The translations under genes and the position numbers were made by a program. Positions 1 through 6,447 of a DNA stretch of 9,423 nucleotides are shown piece after piece. The stretch comes from Armatimonadota bacterium (lineage in GTDB: Bacteria > Armatimonadota > JAAZEB01). Each line of letters begins with the position of its first letter. Position 1 is the first letter of the stretch. Below the pieces are notes generated by a model, which made no database searches, had not been told where the DNA came from, and saw only the letters and a program-made list of their open reading frames with translations. The stretch is taken from contig DUUU01000446.1 of the NCBI GenBank assembly GCA_012841485.1, forward strand, positions 1-9,423, given 5' to 3'.

Positions 1-21
1 ACTCACGGCGAGACCGCGCGC

Positions 22-41
22 CCGGCAGCTTTCTATGCCGG
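22..41 (-). terminator. Possible weak terminator hairpin after the methyltransferase gene
   Basis: A 6-bp perfect inverted repeat (CCGGCA at 22-27, TGCCGG at 36-41) with an 8-nt loop begins right after the methyltransferase stop codon. No T-run follows in the transcript direction, so it is not a canonical intrinsic terminator. It may be only a 3'-end stabilising hairpin or chance in GC-rich DNA. Confidence 0.25.
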
Positions 42-42
42 A

Positions 43-792
43 TCAGCTGGCGACGGCGAGGAGCATATCCGACGTTTCCGGGTTGAACGCCGAGCCGTCA
101 AACCCGCCGAGCAGGCGCACCTCCGCGAAGCCGGCCTCCCGCATTTGGCGCTCGAGCTCCGCGCCGAATACGGGGAGGTGCGTGGCGCTTGAAACATCGA
201 AGCGCCACTCGCCATCGGCGCGCGTGAAGCGCAGGATGTTGAAGCGCCAGGTTTCCGGACCGAAGTCGAACATCCGCAGGATGAGCTGCTCCTGCCCGTT
301 TGCGGTGCCCTGCGAGAGGGGCTGGAAGCGCTCGCGCGTAGCAGCGAGTTGGTCGTAGTTGAGGGCTTGCACCACGCACACCCCGCCCGAGCCCAGGCAC
401 GCGCGGAAGCCGCGAAGCGCCTCCATGCGCGCGGCGTGCGTGGCCGCGTGGGGGAGGGTGTTCCCCAGGCAGACGACGGCCTCGAAGGGCGGGTTTACGG
501 CACGCGGCAGGTCCTCGAACCCGGCCTGCACGAGCTGCACCGGCAGCCCCGCCGTGACCTCGCGGGCCGTCTCCAGCATCGCGGCGCTTGGGTCCAGGGC
601 GACCACTTCAATCCCCCATTGGGCGAAGAGGCGGGCATGCCACCCCGTGCCGGCTCCAACATCCAGCAGGCGGCGGACCCCATGCTGCGCGAAAAGATCC
701 TGGTAGAAAGGCGTCTCCCGGGCGAGGCGCCGCTCCCATTGAATCACGATATCGTATCCCGCGCCAAGGTCATCGTAGAGTTCAACACTCAT
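43..792 (-). CDS. Class I SAM-dependent methyltransferase, glycine/sarcosine N-methyltransferase-like
   Basis: This 249-aa protein is predicted to be a soluble cytoplasmic methyltransferase using S-adenosylmethionine. Visible features are a YDDLGAGYD N-terminus (6-14), SAM-binding motif I LLDVGAGTGWHA (42-53), the acidic end of strand beta-2 in VVALDPSAAML (D67), GFEDL (91-95), and AVVCLGNTLPH (105-115). The CLGN-(S/T)-hPH signature and the later LNYD (144-147) are typical of the glycine/sarcosine N-methyltransferase branch, so an amine or amino-acid substrate is plausible. The exact substrate cannot be read from sequence. The ATG at 792 is supported by an AGGAG 7 nt upstream on the minus strand. 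It lies downstream of the kinase gene with a 374-bp gap, so it probably has its own promoter, and the predicted response-regulator site in that gap is the best candidate controller. Length is normal for the family. Confidence 0.9.
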   Translation of the reverse strand: MSVELYDDLGAGYDIVIQWERRLARETPFYQDLFAQHGVRRLLDVGAGTGWHARLFAQWGIEVVALDPSAAMLETAREVTAGLPVQLVQAGFEDLPRAVNPPFEAVVCLGNTLPHAATHAARMEALRGFRACLGSGGVCVVQALNYDQLAATRERFQPLSQGTANGQEQLILRMFDFGPETWRFNILRFTRADGEWRFDVSSATHLPVFGAELERQMREAGFAEVRLLGGFDGSAFNPETSDMLLAVAS

Positions 793-1117
793 GCGGTCTC
801 TCCTATACTCTGGCCGTGGCCCGGCGATCCCGGGCAGCGTTCACGTCAGGCGGTTGGCCTGGCAGTACACTTTGGGTGGCTCTTCTGGCTCTGGATGCGA
901 CGAGTGGGGGCGCCCCATCGGGCGCGCAAGCAGGGGAGGAGACTGCGGGCCGAACCCCGTCGAATGGGCGGCGGCTGGGGTAGCGACGGGACGCCCTCCC
1001 CGCGTCCGAGTAAGGTTCGATCAGCGTGGAACCTGCCAGGTCGGTGTCAACTACGCCGCCCGGTGCCTTCTGGGCGCGAGCCCGCAGTCGATGTATGACG
1101 ATCCGCTTCTGCTGATC
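793..1117. other. Gene-free leader region upstream of the methyltransferase
   Basis: I see no convincing gene here. The open frames crossing it are rich in Arg/Pro/Ala and have no family motifs. If transcription begins near 1111, the methyltransferase mRNA has a leader of about 320 nt. The region holds GC palindromes (GGGGCGCCCC at 907-916; GCCCGG/CCGGGC around 826-842) and an odd-centred palindrome ACCTGCCAGGT at 1031-1041. A perfect TTGACA lies on the minus strand at 1050-1045, but its partner 17 bp on is the poor ACGCTG. I recognise no riboswitch class. Confidence 0.5.
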
Positions 1118-1123
1118 AGTATA
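1118..1123 (-). promoter_or_regulatory. Predicted -10 box (TATACT) of an activator-dependent promoter
   Basis: On the minus strand positions 1123-1118 read TATACT, one mismatch from the sigma-70 consensus, in an unusually AT-rich patch for this window. No good -35 hexamer exists at 16-18 bp. That space is occupied by phased heptamer repeats. This matches promoters where an OmpR/PhoB-type regulator replaces the -35 contact. The TTGACG at 1132-1127 is only 3 bp away and cannot serve as its -35. Predicted start of transcription is near 1111, reading towards the methyltransferase. Confidence 0.5.
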
Positions 1124-1132
1124 GCACGTCAA

Positions 1133-1171
1133 CATTAGAACACCATTAGAAATCCATTAGAGTTTTCTAAT
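1133..1171 (-). promoter_or_regulatory. Predicted OmpR/PhoB-family response-regulator box array (three TCTAATG heptamers, 11-bp period)
   Basis: On the plus strand CATTAGA starts at 1133, 1144 and 1155, that is, identical heptamers separated by exactly 4 bp. The first two extend to CATTAGAA. A fourth copy in inverse orientation (TTCTAAT, 1165-1171) follows and overlaps the stop codon of the kinase gene (1167-1169). OmpR/PhoB-family dimers bind head-to-tail on half-sites spaced one helical turn (11 bp) apart. PhoB boxes typically end about 10 bp before the -10, and here the gap to TATACT is 9 bp. Sequence and spacing are seen directly. Binding by the adjacent regulator is inference. Confidence 0.7.
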
Positions 1172-3083
1172 CATGGGCGTGCTGGCCGGGCGCTGGCGCA
1201 TCCGCCGGCTGGGAGGGCTGCACGCGGGGGATGAAGGCGGTGAAGCAGGAGCCCTCTCCCAGGGTGCTCTCGACATTGATCCAGCCATGGTGGCCGTCGA
1301 TGATCCACTGGCAGATTGCCAGGCCGAGCCCGGTGCCTCCCATCTCGCGGCTGCGGGCCCGGTCCGCGCGGAAGAAGCGGTCGAAAAGATGTGGCACATC
1401 CTCGGGGGCGATGCCGATACCGGTATCGGCCACCGAGATCACGGCGAAGCCGCTGTCGCTGGCCACTCGCAGGCGAACTCGGCCGCCCTCGGGCGTGTAC
1501 TTGATGGCGTTGTCGATCAGGTTGAGGAAGAGCTGGCGGAGCTTCCCGGAGTCGCCGAGGACCATCACGGGGCCCTCCTTTTCGAAGGTCACGGTGATCT
1601 CCTTGCGCCCAGCCAGGAGCACCGCCTGCGGGTGCAGCTCCTCCAGCAGCGCGTCTATCGAGACGGGGGCGCGCTCGATCAGGATCTGCCCGGAATCGGC
1701 GCGCGCCAGGAGCAGGAGGTGCTCGACGATGGCGGAGACGCGGTTCATCTCCTCCAGCACGCTGGCCAGAACGCGCTGATACTCCTCGGGCGTGCGGCTC
1801 GTGCGCAAGGCCACTTCCACCTCGCCGCGCATGATGGTGAGCGGCGTGCGCAGCTCGTGCGAGGCATCGGCGTGGAACTGGCGCATCTGGCGTAGGTTGG
1901 AGTCGAGGCGGGCCAGGGCCTGGTTTAGCTCCTCGGTGCGCAGCGCCACCTCGGCGCGCAGCTCCGCGTCCCAGCCCTGAAGCCGGCTCGCCATGCGGTT
2001 GAACGCCTCCGCGAGGACGCGCAGGTCCTTCGGACCCTCAATCGGCACGCGCCGGCTCCAGTCGCCGGCGCTCAGGCCCTCGGCGGCGCGCACCACGCCG
2101 TGGATGCGGCGGCCAACGCCGTTCGCCACGATGAAGCTCGCGCACAGCCCCAAGAGGACGGCCACCACGCCCACGAAGATCAGCGTGAGGCGCATCCGGT
2201 CCAGCAGCCGAAACTCCTCCTGGAGAGGGCGCTGGATGACGTAGGCGCCCACCACTTTCCGGCCCTCCCCGCGGATTGGGGCGGTGACGGAGAGGTACTG
2301 CACCTCCTCGCCGAGGTCCATCACGTAGGGGCTCTCCAGGCCCTCCGAGGGCACGCTGAGCGGGTTGCGCCCCATCGCCAGCATCGCCTCCTGCAGGCGG
2401 AGCATCGCCTCGCCAGGAAGCGTGGACGCCACCACGGTGGGAACTGGGGCATCGCTGCCGGGCCGGGGCGCAAAGAAGGTGATCGCCGCGCCGGACATGC
2501 TACTCAGCCGGATCGCGAGGCGCTTGTCGATGGGGGTGCCCAGCACCAGGAGGCCCACCGGCATCCCGGTTCGGGCGTGGCGCACCCGGCACCACGCCGT
2601 CTGGTAGATCCCCGCGGCGCTGACATCGATCCCCGGAGGCGTGGCGCCCGCCAGCGCCTGGCGGACGCTATCGTAGAGGGGCGCGCGGTGTCCCCGAGGC
2701 GCGGGCAGCCCCCGGCTGGCGAGAGGCCTGCCGTCTGGAGTGGTGATCAGCACCGCCTCCGCGCCGGGCATCGTGGCGTAATCCTCGAGGACGCTCTGCA
2801 CCTCTTCGGGCGACTGGCGCGTCACCGCCGCGCGTAGCCGCGTCAGATTCGCGAGAATCAGGCACTGGCTCTGGAGATCCTCGCCGCTCATCCGGTGGAT
2901 GTTCTCAAAGAGCGTTCGCGTGCGCATCAGCTCGGAGTAGACCTGGTTGCGCATGTCGCGGGTGATGCGAAGGTGCAGGAAAAGCAGGACGCAGCCCAAG
3001 ACGCCCAGGATGATCGTGGTGAACCAGAGCATCATCCGGTGCTGGAGGTTGAGGCGCTCGAGCGTTTCGCCCACCTTGCCCAC
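1167..3083 (-). CDS. Membrane-bound sensor histidine kinase (HAMP-HisKA-HATPase_c)
   Basis: This 638-aa two-component sensor is expected to autophosphorylate and pass phosphate to the response regulator encoded immediately upstream. Order of parts: transmembrane segment 1 (about 17-37); a large extracytoplasmic sensing region (about 40-298) that looks Cache-like; transmembrane segment 2 (299-321); HAMP (about 322-374); H-box SHELRTP with phospho-acceptor H409; N-box NLIDNAIKYT (521-530); G1 DTGIGI (553-558); F-box FDRFFR (567-572); G2 GGTGLGL (582-588). All catalytic motifs are intact. The GTG start lies 2 bp after the regulator's stop, so the two are co-transcribed and probably translationally coupled. 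The signal sensed is unknown. The Pro/Ala-rich C-terminal tail is probably disordered. Its stop codon sits inside the heptamer box array. Confidence 0.95.
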   Translation of the reverse strand: MGKVGETLERLNLQHRMMLWFTTIILGVLGCVLLFLHLRITRDMRNQVYSELMRTRTLFENIHRMSGEDLQSQCLILANLTRLRAAVTRQSPEEVQSVLEDYATMPGAEAVLITTPDGRPLASRGLPAPRGHRAPLYDSVRQALAGATPPGIDVSAAGIYQTAWCRVRHARTGMPVGLLVLGTPIDKRLAIRLSSMSGAAITFFAPRPGSDAPVPTVVASTLPGEAMLRLQEAMLAMGRNPLSVPSEGLESPYVMDLGEEVQYLSVTAPIRGEGRKVVGAYVIQRPLQEEFRLLDRMRLTLIFVGVVAVLLGLCASFIVANGVGRRIHGVVRAAEGLSAGDWSRRVPIEGPKDLRVLAEAFNRMASRLQGWDAELRAEVALRTEELNQALARLDSNLRQMRQFHADASHELRTPLTIMRGEVEVALRTSRTPEEYQRVLASVLEEMNRVSAIVEHLLLLARADSGQILIERAPVSIDALLEELHPQAVLLAGRKEITVTFEKEGPVMVLGDSGKLRQLFLNLIDNAIKYTPEGGRVRLRVASDSGFAVISVADTGIGIAPEDVPHLFDRFFRADRARSREMGGTGLGLAICQWIIDGHHGWINVESTLGEGSCFTAFIPRVQPSQPADAPAPGQHAHD

Positions 3084-3085
3084 GG

Positions 3086-3772
3086 CTACTCTTCTGCTTC
3101 CTCCCGGCGCAGCACGTAGCCCACGCCACGCACCGTGTGGATGAGCCGCGGCCGGCCATTCTGATCCAGCTTCTTGCGCAGGTAGTTGACGTAGACGTCG
3201 ATCACGTTGGTGAAGCTATCGAAGTGATAGCCCCAGATCTGCTCGGAGATCATGGTGCGCGTGAGCACCTGCCCCGGATGGCGCAGGAAGAGCTCGAGCA
3301 GGGCATACTCCTTGCCCGTCAGCTCCACCGCCTCGCCGTCGCGCGTGACGCGATGCGTGCGCAGATCCATGGAGATCCCAAACGCCTCCAGGCGATCCTC
3401 GGCGCCGCGCTGCTGGCCCCGGCGGATCAGCGCCCGGAGGCGCGCCAGAAGCTCCGCGAAGGCGAACGGCTTGGTCAGGTAGTCGTCACCGCCGCTATCC
3501 AGCGCGGTCACCTTGTCCTCTACGGAGTCGCGCACGGTGAGCATGAGCACCGGCGTGGTGACGCCGCGTCCGCGTAGCGAGCGGAGCACCTCCAGGCCAT
3601 CCATGCCCGGAAGCTGAATGTCGAGGATGATCGCGTCGTAGCTCTCGGAGACGGCCAGGCTGGCGCCCGTCGGTCCATCGTGGGCCACTTCTACCTGGTA
3701 GCGCTCCTCCTCCAGACCCCGCTGGATGAAGCTGGCGACCTTCTTCTCATCCTCCACGAGCAGAATCTTCAT
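3086..3772 (-). CDS. OmpR/PhoB-family DNA-binding response regulator
   Basis: This 228-aa protein has a receiver domain (1-115) with acidic pocket E7/D8, phospho-acceptor D51 in the IILDIQLPGMDG context, switch residue T79 and conserved K101 (LTKPF). A C-terminal winged-helix DNA-binding domain (about 127-222) carries the typical features LTGKEYALLELFLRHPGQVLT, NVIDVYVNYLRKKLD and IHTVRGVGYVL. It is phosphorylated by the kinase encoded 2 bp downstream and should bind 11-bp-spaced direct repeats. Such an array is present at 1133-1161. The ATG at 3772 is the family-typical start (MKILLVEDE). It begins 27 bp after the stop of the upstream ATPase gene, consistent with one operon. Confidence 0.96.
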   Translation of the reverse strand: MKILLVEDEKKVASFIQRGLEEERYQVEVAHDGPTGASLAVSESYDAIILDIQLPGMDGLEVLRSLRGRGVTTPVLMLTVRDSVEDKVTALDSGGDDYLTKPFAFAELLARLRALIRRGQQRGAEDRLEAFGISMDLRTHRVTRDGEAVELTGKEYALLELFLRHPGQVLTRTMISEQIWGYHFDSFTNVIDVYVNYLRKKLDQNGRPRLIHTVRGVGYVLRREEAEE

Positions 3773-3783
3773 CAGAAGAACAT
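3773..3783 (-). other. Possible three-codon leader cistron overlapping the response-regulator start
   Basis: In the 27-bp gap on the minus strand, an ATG at 3783-3781 reads Met-Phe-Phe-stop. Its TGA stop (3774-3772) overlaps the regulator's ATG in a TGATG junction. The only Shine-Dalgarno-like sequence in the gap (AGGAAAGGG) lies before this ATG, not at normal distance from the regulator's own. It could be chance, or a coupling device. No protein function is implied. Confidence 0.2.
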
Positions 3784-3799
3784 GGCCCTTTCCTGCCGG

Positions 3800-5254
3800 T
3801 TACCTGTGTGCCGCTGCCTCCAGCGTCTGCTCGCCGAGCGCGAAGTGGATGAACTGGCGCGCGGAGCGCCCGGACCAGCCGTTATACCGCGCCGCCCACT
3901 GCAGCGCGCGCCGGCGCAGCGTCTCCGCCGGCCACTCCAGCCCCAATCGCTTCGCCAGGCCCTCCACGATAGCCAGGTAACCCTCTTGATCCGGCGAGAG
4001 GAAGGTGATCGTGATCCCGAACCGGTCGCTGAGCGACAGCTTCTCTTGCGACGTATCGCGGGCGTGGATCTCCGGGTCCACGTGGTCGCGATCCGAGAAC
4101 CGCTCCGGGATCAGGTGGCGGCGGTTGGAGGTCGCGTAGAGGATCACGTTCTCCGGGCGCGTCTCCAGCCCGCCCTCCAGCACGGCTTTCAGATCCTTGT
4201 AGTAGGTCTCGTTCTCCTCGAAGGAGAGGTCATCCACGAAGAGGATGAAGCGCTCGCGCCGCCGGCGGAGCAGCTTCAGGATGGCCGGGAACGCCGAGAG
4301 GTGCTGCTTCTGCACCTCCAGCAGGCGCAGGCCGCGCTCCGCGTAGGCGTTGAGGAGGGCCTTCACCATGGACGACTTCCCGGTGCCCCGGTCACCATAG
4401 AGCAGGACGTTGTTGGCCGGGCTGCCGGCGAGGAACTGCTCGGTGTTGCGCAACAGCACGCGGCGCTCCTCCTCGCACCCGATGAGATCCTCCAGCGAGA
4501 TCGGATCGGGATGCGCGATCCCCTCCAGGTGGCCGCCGGTAGCGTCGGACACCCAGCGGAACGCTCGATACCGGCGGAAGAGACCGCTGCCCGAGCGTGC
4601 GTAGTGCAGGGCGAGGTCACCCACCAGGGCGCCCCAATCCCTGGCGTCGGCGAGCTGTCGCAGGAACTCGGCCTCTTCTGGGTTGCCTAGCGGGTCCTCT
4701 GCCAGAGGGCGCAGATCCTCCCACGGGACGAGGGGGCTCGCCGTCTGTTCCGAGGCGCTCCAACGCTCGCGTCGCGCCAGCGCCGCCCGGAAGAGCGACG
4801 ACTCCAGCCGGTAGAGCACCTGGAGCTGCCGGAGGTCATGCTCAGCGGCTGCGCGGAGCGCGGGGCTCACCCCGCCCGAGGGGCTCAGCGCCGCTTTGCG
4901 TGAGAAGGTGTTTTCATCCGCGAGGAGCGCCTCCAGGAGGAGGGTGCGCCAGGCATCGCCCACCAGATGGCGCTCGCGCAGTTCTATCTCCTCGGCCAGG
5001 GCGCGGAAGAAGCGCTGGTACGCGCCCAGCGCCGCCTCGGAATCGGCGATCCCGTTGGTGGAGAACGCTTCCAGCAGCTTGGCCATCGCATCCACGACCG
5101 GGGGCCGCTCCGTGGTGAAGAAGAGGATGAGGCGCCGGCAGGCACGGTGCGCCTCGCTCAAGCGTTCCTGGACTTCGGCCAGACTCGTCGTTTCGTTCAA
5201 CGGTTTCCCTTCAGCCGGCAACGCCGCCATCCATTCGGAAGAGCCACGAGGCAC
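3800..5254 (-). CDS. DUF815-family AAA+ ATPase, first gene of the two-component operon
   Basis: Protein of 484 aa from the longest start. The C-terminal half (about 245-475) is an AAA+ module of the DUF815 type: NNVLLYGDRGTGKSSMVKAL with Walker A GDRGTGKSS (287-295), Walker B FILFVDDLSF (336-345), sensor-1-like ILYATSN (371-377), the SLSDRFG arginine-finger region (407-413) and sensor-2-like SGRSARQF (461-468). The N-terminal half is alpha-helical and less conserved. The biochemical role of DUF815 proteins is not established, so cytoplasmic ATP-driven remodelling is a family-level inference. The start is uncertain: GTG 5254 and ATG 5230 lack a ribosome site, while TTG 5200 (LNETTSLAEV...) has AAGGGA 5 nt upstream. 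The response regulator follows after 27 bp. Confidence 0.9.
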   Translation of the reverse strand: MPRGSSEWMAALPAEGKPLNETTSLAEVQERLSEAHRACRRLILFFTTERPPVVDAMAKLLEAFSTNGIADSEAALGAYQRFFRALAEEIELRERHLVGDAWRTLLLEALLADENTFSRKAALSPSGGVSPALRAAAEHDLRQLQVLYRLESSLFRAALARRERWSASEQTASPLVPWEDLRPLAEDPLGNPEEAEFLRQLADARDWGALVGDLALHYARSGSGLFRRYRAFRWVSDATGGHLEGIAHPDPISLEDLIGCEEERRVLLRNTEQFLAGSPANNVLLYGDRGTGKSSMVKALLNAYAERGLRLLEVQKQHLSAFPAILKLLRRRRERFILFVDDLSFEENETYYKDLKAVLEGGLETRPENVILYATSNRRHLIPERFSDRDHVDPEIHARDTSQEKLSLSDRFGITITFLSPDQEGYLAIVEGLAKRLGLEWPAETLRRRALQWAARYNGWSGRSARQFIHFALGEQTLEAAAHR

Positions 5255-5329
5255 TTTGGAGGGGGGAGAAGCGTGAAGAGGCCCGCCGGGGGAGGCCGCG
5301 CTCGTCCCTCATCCCTTCGCGCTCTGCAC

Positions 5330-5370
5330 CGGCCTTTCGCGGCTACGATTGGGGCCCGCCCGAAAGGCCG
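5330..5370. repeat. 10-bp perfect inverted repeat
   Basis: CGGCCTTTCG (5330-5339) and CGAAAGGCCG (5361-5370) are exact inverse complements separated by 21 bp. No T-run follows on either strand, so a terminator is unlikely. It may be an operator, cruciform or repeat remnant upstream of the ATPase operon. Confidence 0.5.
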
Positions 5371-5509
5371 AAGCCGCGTCCGGCCTGCCGGCGGCAAGCC
5401 CCGAACGGCGTAGTGACACTCTCTCGTTCGCGCCCGGCAAGGGAGGATCCTGCTTCTGGCGGCCCGAGAACGCGGCCTTGCCCCCTTGAGTGCAGGGGCT
5501 TCGGACGCC

Positions 5510-5552
5510 CGGATGTTGCCCGCTCTCGCGCGCGGGGCTGGAAACTCCGCGC
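5510..5552 (+). repeat. Intergenic palindromic repeat, copy A
   Basis: The hairpin core is GCGCGGGG (5530-5537), loop CTGGAAA, CTCCGCGC (5545-5552), with one G-T pair. Positions 5522-5551 match the reverse complement of 6556-6585 at 27 of 30 bases. The match continues into a shared CGGATG(T/G)TG just before the core, with a 2-nt indel. The two copies flank the 137-aa gene in opposite orientation. Confidence 0.75.
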
Positions 5553-5637
5553 TACTTCTCAGCAAAGTCCCTTCGGGGCTGTCCCTTCCAGCCCGTCGCC
5601 GTATCCGGTTGGCCGCGGGTGCAGGCAGGCCCAGCCC

Positions 5638-5702
5638 GGCAGGGCTTCGCTCGCAAGCAGCGCGGAGGTTAACCTCCGCGCGACGCTTGGGCAAGCTCCG
5701 CC
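5638..5702. repeat. Imperfect palindrome with a 22-bp perfect core, copy B
   Basis: Positions 5660-5681 form an uninterrupted 22-bp palindrome centred on GTTAAC. After a short bulge the pairing resumes with CAAGC (5654-5658) against GCTTG (5685-5689), and then weaker matches (AGGGCTT against AAGCTCC) out to about 5638 and 5702. The AGCGCGGAG end of one arm is shared with copy A read on the minus strand, suggesting one repeat family. Confidence 0.7.
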
Positions 5703-5713
5703 CGGCCCCAATA

Positions 5714-5737
5714 CCACGGATGAACGGGCACGGATGG
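5714..5737 (+). repeat. Tandem CACGGATG repeat
   Basis: CACGGATG occurs at 5715-5722 and 5729-5736, a 14-bp period. The same CACGGATGG reappears inverted at 6589-6597 within the long palindrome before the glycosidase gene. It appears to be part of the same intergenic repeat family. Confidence 0.5.
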
Positions 5738-5910
5738 GCAGGGGGCCCCGGGTCGTTGCCGGCGGCGGCCAGGGGAGGAATCCCCCGTGACCTTTCCCGA
5801 TGGCGAACGGTCTAAGCATTGGGAAGGCCGTCTTTTCACCTGCCGCAACGCTGCCCTGGATAGCGCGTGCCCAGCGGATCTGGCCCGGCAGTTTCGCGGG
5901 AAGAGGGCGC

Positions 5911-5917
5911 GAAGGAG
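5911..5917 (+). promoter_or_regulatory. Ribosome binding site that decides the start of the 137-aa gene
   Basis: GAAGGAG lies 7 nt before the ATG at 5925, an ideal Shine-Dalgarno. It favours this start over the upstream in-frame GTG at 5787, whose added 46 residues show no conserved features. Confidence 0.7.
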
Positions 5918-5924
5918 AGAGCTG

Positions 5925-6338
5925 ATGAACGAGCCATTGCCACCAGAGGTCTTTTGCCAGCAGGTGCCTAGCGTCGCTGAGTATGTGACCGCGTTCCGTG
6001 ATATCGAGCCGGAGATGGGCGAGCACCACTTCCGAATGCTGCGCGCGCACTACCACGCCATGGACCACACCGTGACCGCCAGCGAGATGGCCCGCGCGAT
6101 GCGGTATGCGTCCTACTCCTCAGCGAATTTGCACTACGGGAAACTGGGGCGTAAACTCGCCGAAGCCCTCGGGTTCCGGCTGAAGTATTGGGTCAACTCC
6201 CTCGCCGACTTCATTGGGCCGGACGAGGGCCTCCCTCACTGGCTCTGGATCATGTGGCCCCAGGTGGGCGCCGCCCTCGAAGAGCTGGGGTGGATCTCTA
6301 CTGATCAGGACGAGAGCGGCCTGGACGAGAGCCCCTGA
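5925..6338 (+). CDS. Small protein resembling a stand-alone HNH-nuclease N-terminal domain
   Basis: This 137-aa acidic, probably cytoplasmic protein has no signal peptide or membrane segment. The recognisable core is TASEMARAMRYASYSSANLH (51-70), continuing YGKLGRKLAEALG (71-83), and a C-terminal HWLWIMWPQVGAALEELGW (105-123). I associate this pattern, a helix-turn-helix-like 'T-A-x-x-(L/M)-A' segment followed by 'NLxYGKL', with domains found in front of HNH endonucleases of restriction or McrA-like type. Here no nuclease domain or HNH motif follows, and the next 300 bp contain none on this strand. It may therefore be a free-standing modified-DNA or DNA-binding domain, or a domain cut loose from a nuclease. 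Function is unproven. It is flanked by inverted copies of an intergenic repeat and followed by a transposon-end-like structure, which fits a mobile accessory gene. The start is fixed by GAAGGAG at 5911. Confidence 0.8.
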   Translation: MNEPLPPEVFCQQVPSVAEYVTAFRDIEPEMGEHHFRMLRAHYHAMDHTVTASEMARAMRYASYSSANLHYGKLGRKLAEALGFRLKYWVNSLADFIGPDEGLPHWLWIMWPQVGAALEELGWISTDQDESGLDESP

Positions 6339-6354
6339 CCCGCTTAAGCCGCTT

Positions 6355-6421
6355 CCTGCCGCAAGCCTGCATCTTGGCACCGGCTCACTCCTGCCGGCGT
6401 GACTCTGTGCCTGGCGGCAGG
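6355..6421 (+). ncRNA. Nested stem structure downstream of the 137-aa gene
   Basis: Three nested inverted repeats are visible: CCTGCCGC (6355-6362) with GCGGCAGG (6414-6421), GGCAC (6376-6380) with GTGCC (6407-6411), and CCGGC (6380-6384) with GCCGG (6393-6397; its first C is shared with the middle arm). A single 67-nt branched hairpin results. No T-run follows, so it is not a simple terminator. It could be the structured part of an RNA leading into the hairpins at 6448-6485, or an untranslated leader element. The RNA call is inference. Confidence 0.35.
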
Positions 6422-6447
6422 GTATCGCTCCGGGCGCGGCGAATCAC

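Larger units (their letters stand above)
5255..5924. other. Divergent intergenic region rich in GC palindromes
   Basis: This 670-bp stretch separates the leftward ATPase operon from the rightward 137-aa gene and should hold both promoters, but I cannot pick a convincing -35/-10 pair in it. Open frames across it have no motifs and unlike codon use, so I call none. It contains several inverted repeats listed separately (5330-5370, 5510-5552, 5638-5702) and a tandem CACGGATG repeat (5715-5736). Weaker ones are GGCAAGG/CCTTGCC at 5436-5442/5476-5482 and CCCCT/AGGGG at 5482-5498. A GTG at 5787 with GGGGAGGA upstream could extend the next gene by 46 codons but is disfavoured. Confidence 0.6.

Noticed and set aside
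793..1117. Riboswitch in the long methyltransferase leader
   Set aside because: I could not match the region to the conserved cores of the SAM, glycine or other riboswitch classes that I know.
803..1135. Minus-strand 110-codon frame in the gap before the methyltransferase
   Set aside because: It starts upstream of the predicted -10 box, has no ribosome site that I can see, and encodes a low-complexity Arg/Pro/Ala sequence.
1173..1895. Plus-strand frame of 240 codons as a gene
   Set aside because: It is antisense to the catalytic half of the histidine kinase and has no family features.
3680..4690. Plus-strand frame of 336 codons as a gene
   Set aside because: It is antisense to the response-regulator and DUF815 ATPase genes, whose motifs are intact on the minus strand.
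5197..5694. Minus-strand 165-codon frame upstream of the ATPase gene
   Set aside because: It is made of Arg/Ala/Pro-rich translation of palindromic repeats and has no motifs.
5787..5924. 46-codon N-terminal extension of the 137-aa protein from GTG 5787
   Set aside because: Although GGGGAGGA precedes the GTG, the added residues look non-conserved with poorer third-position GC, and the ATG at 5925 has an ideal GAAGGAG.
5255..5924. CRISPR array
   Set aside because: The repeats are palindromic and irregularly spaced with only two or three diverged copies, and no regular spacer units or cas genes are present.
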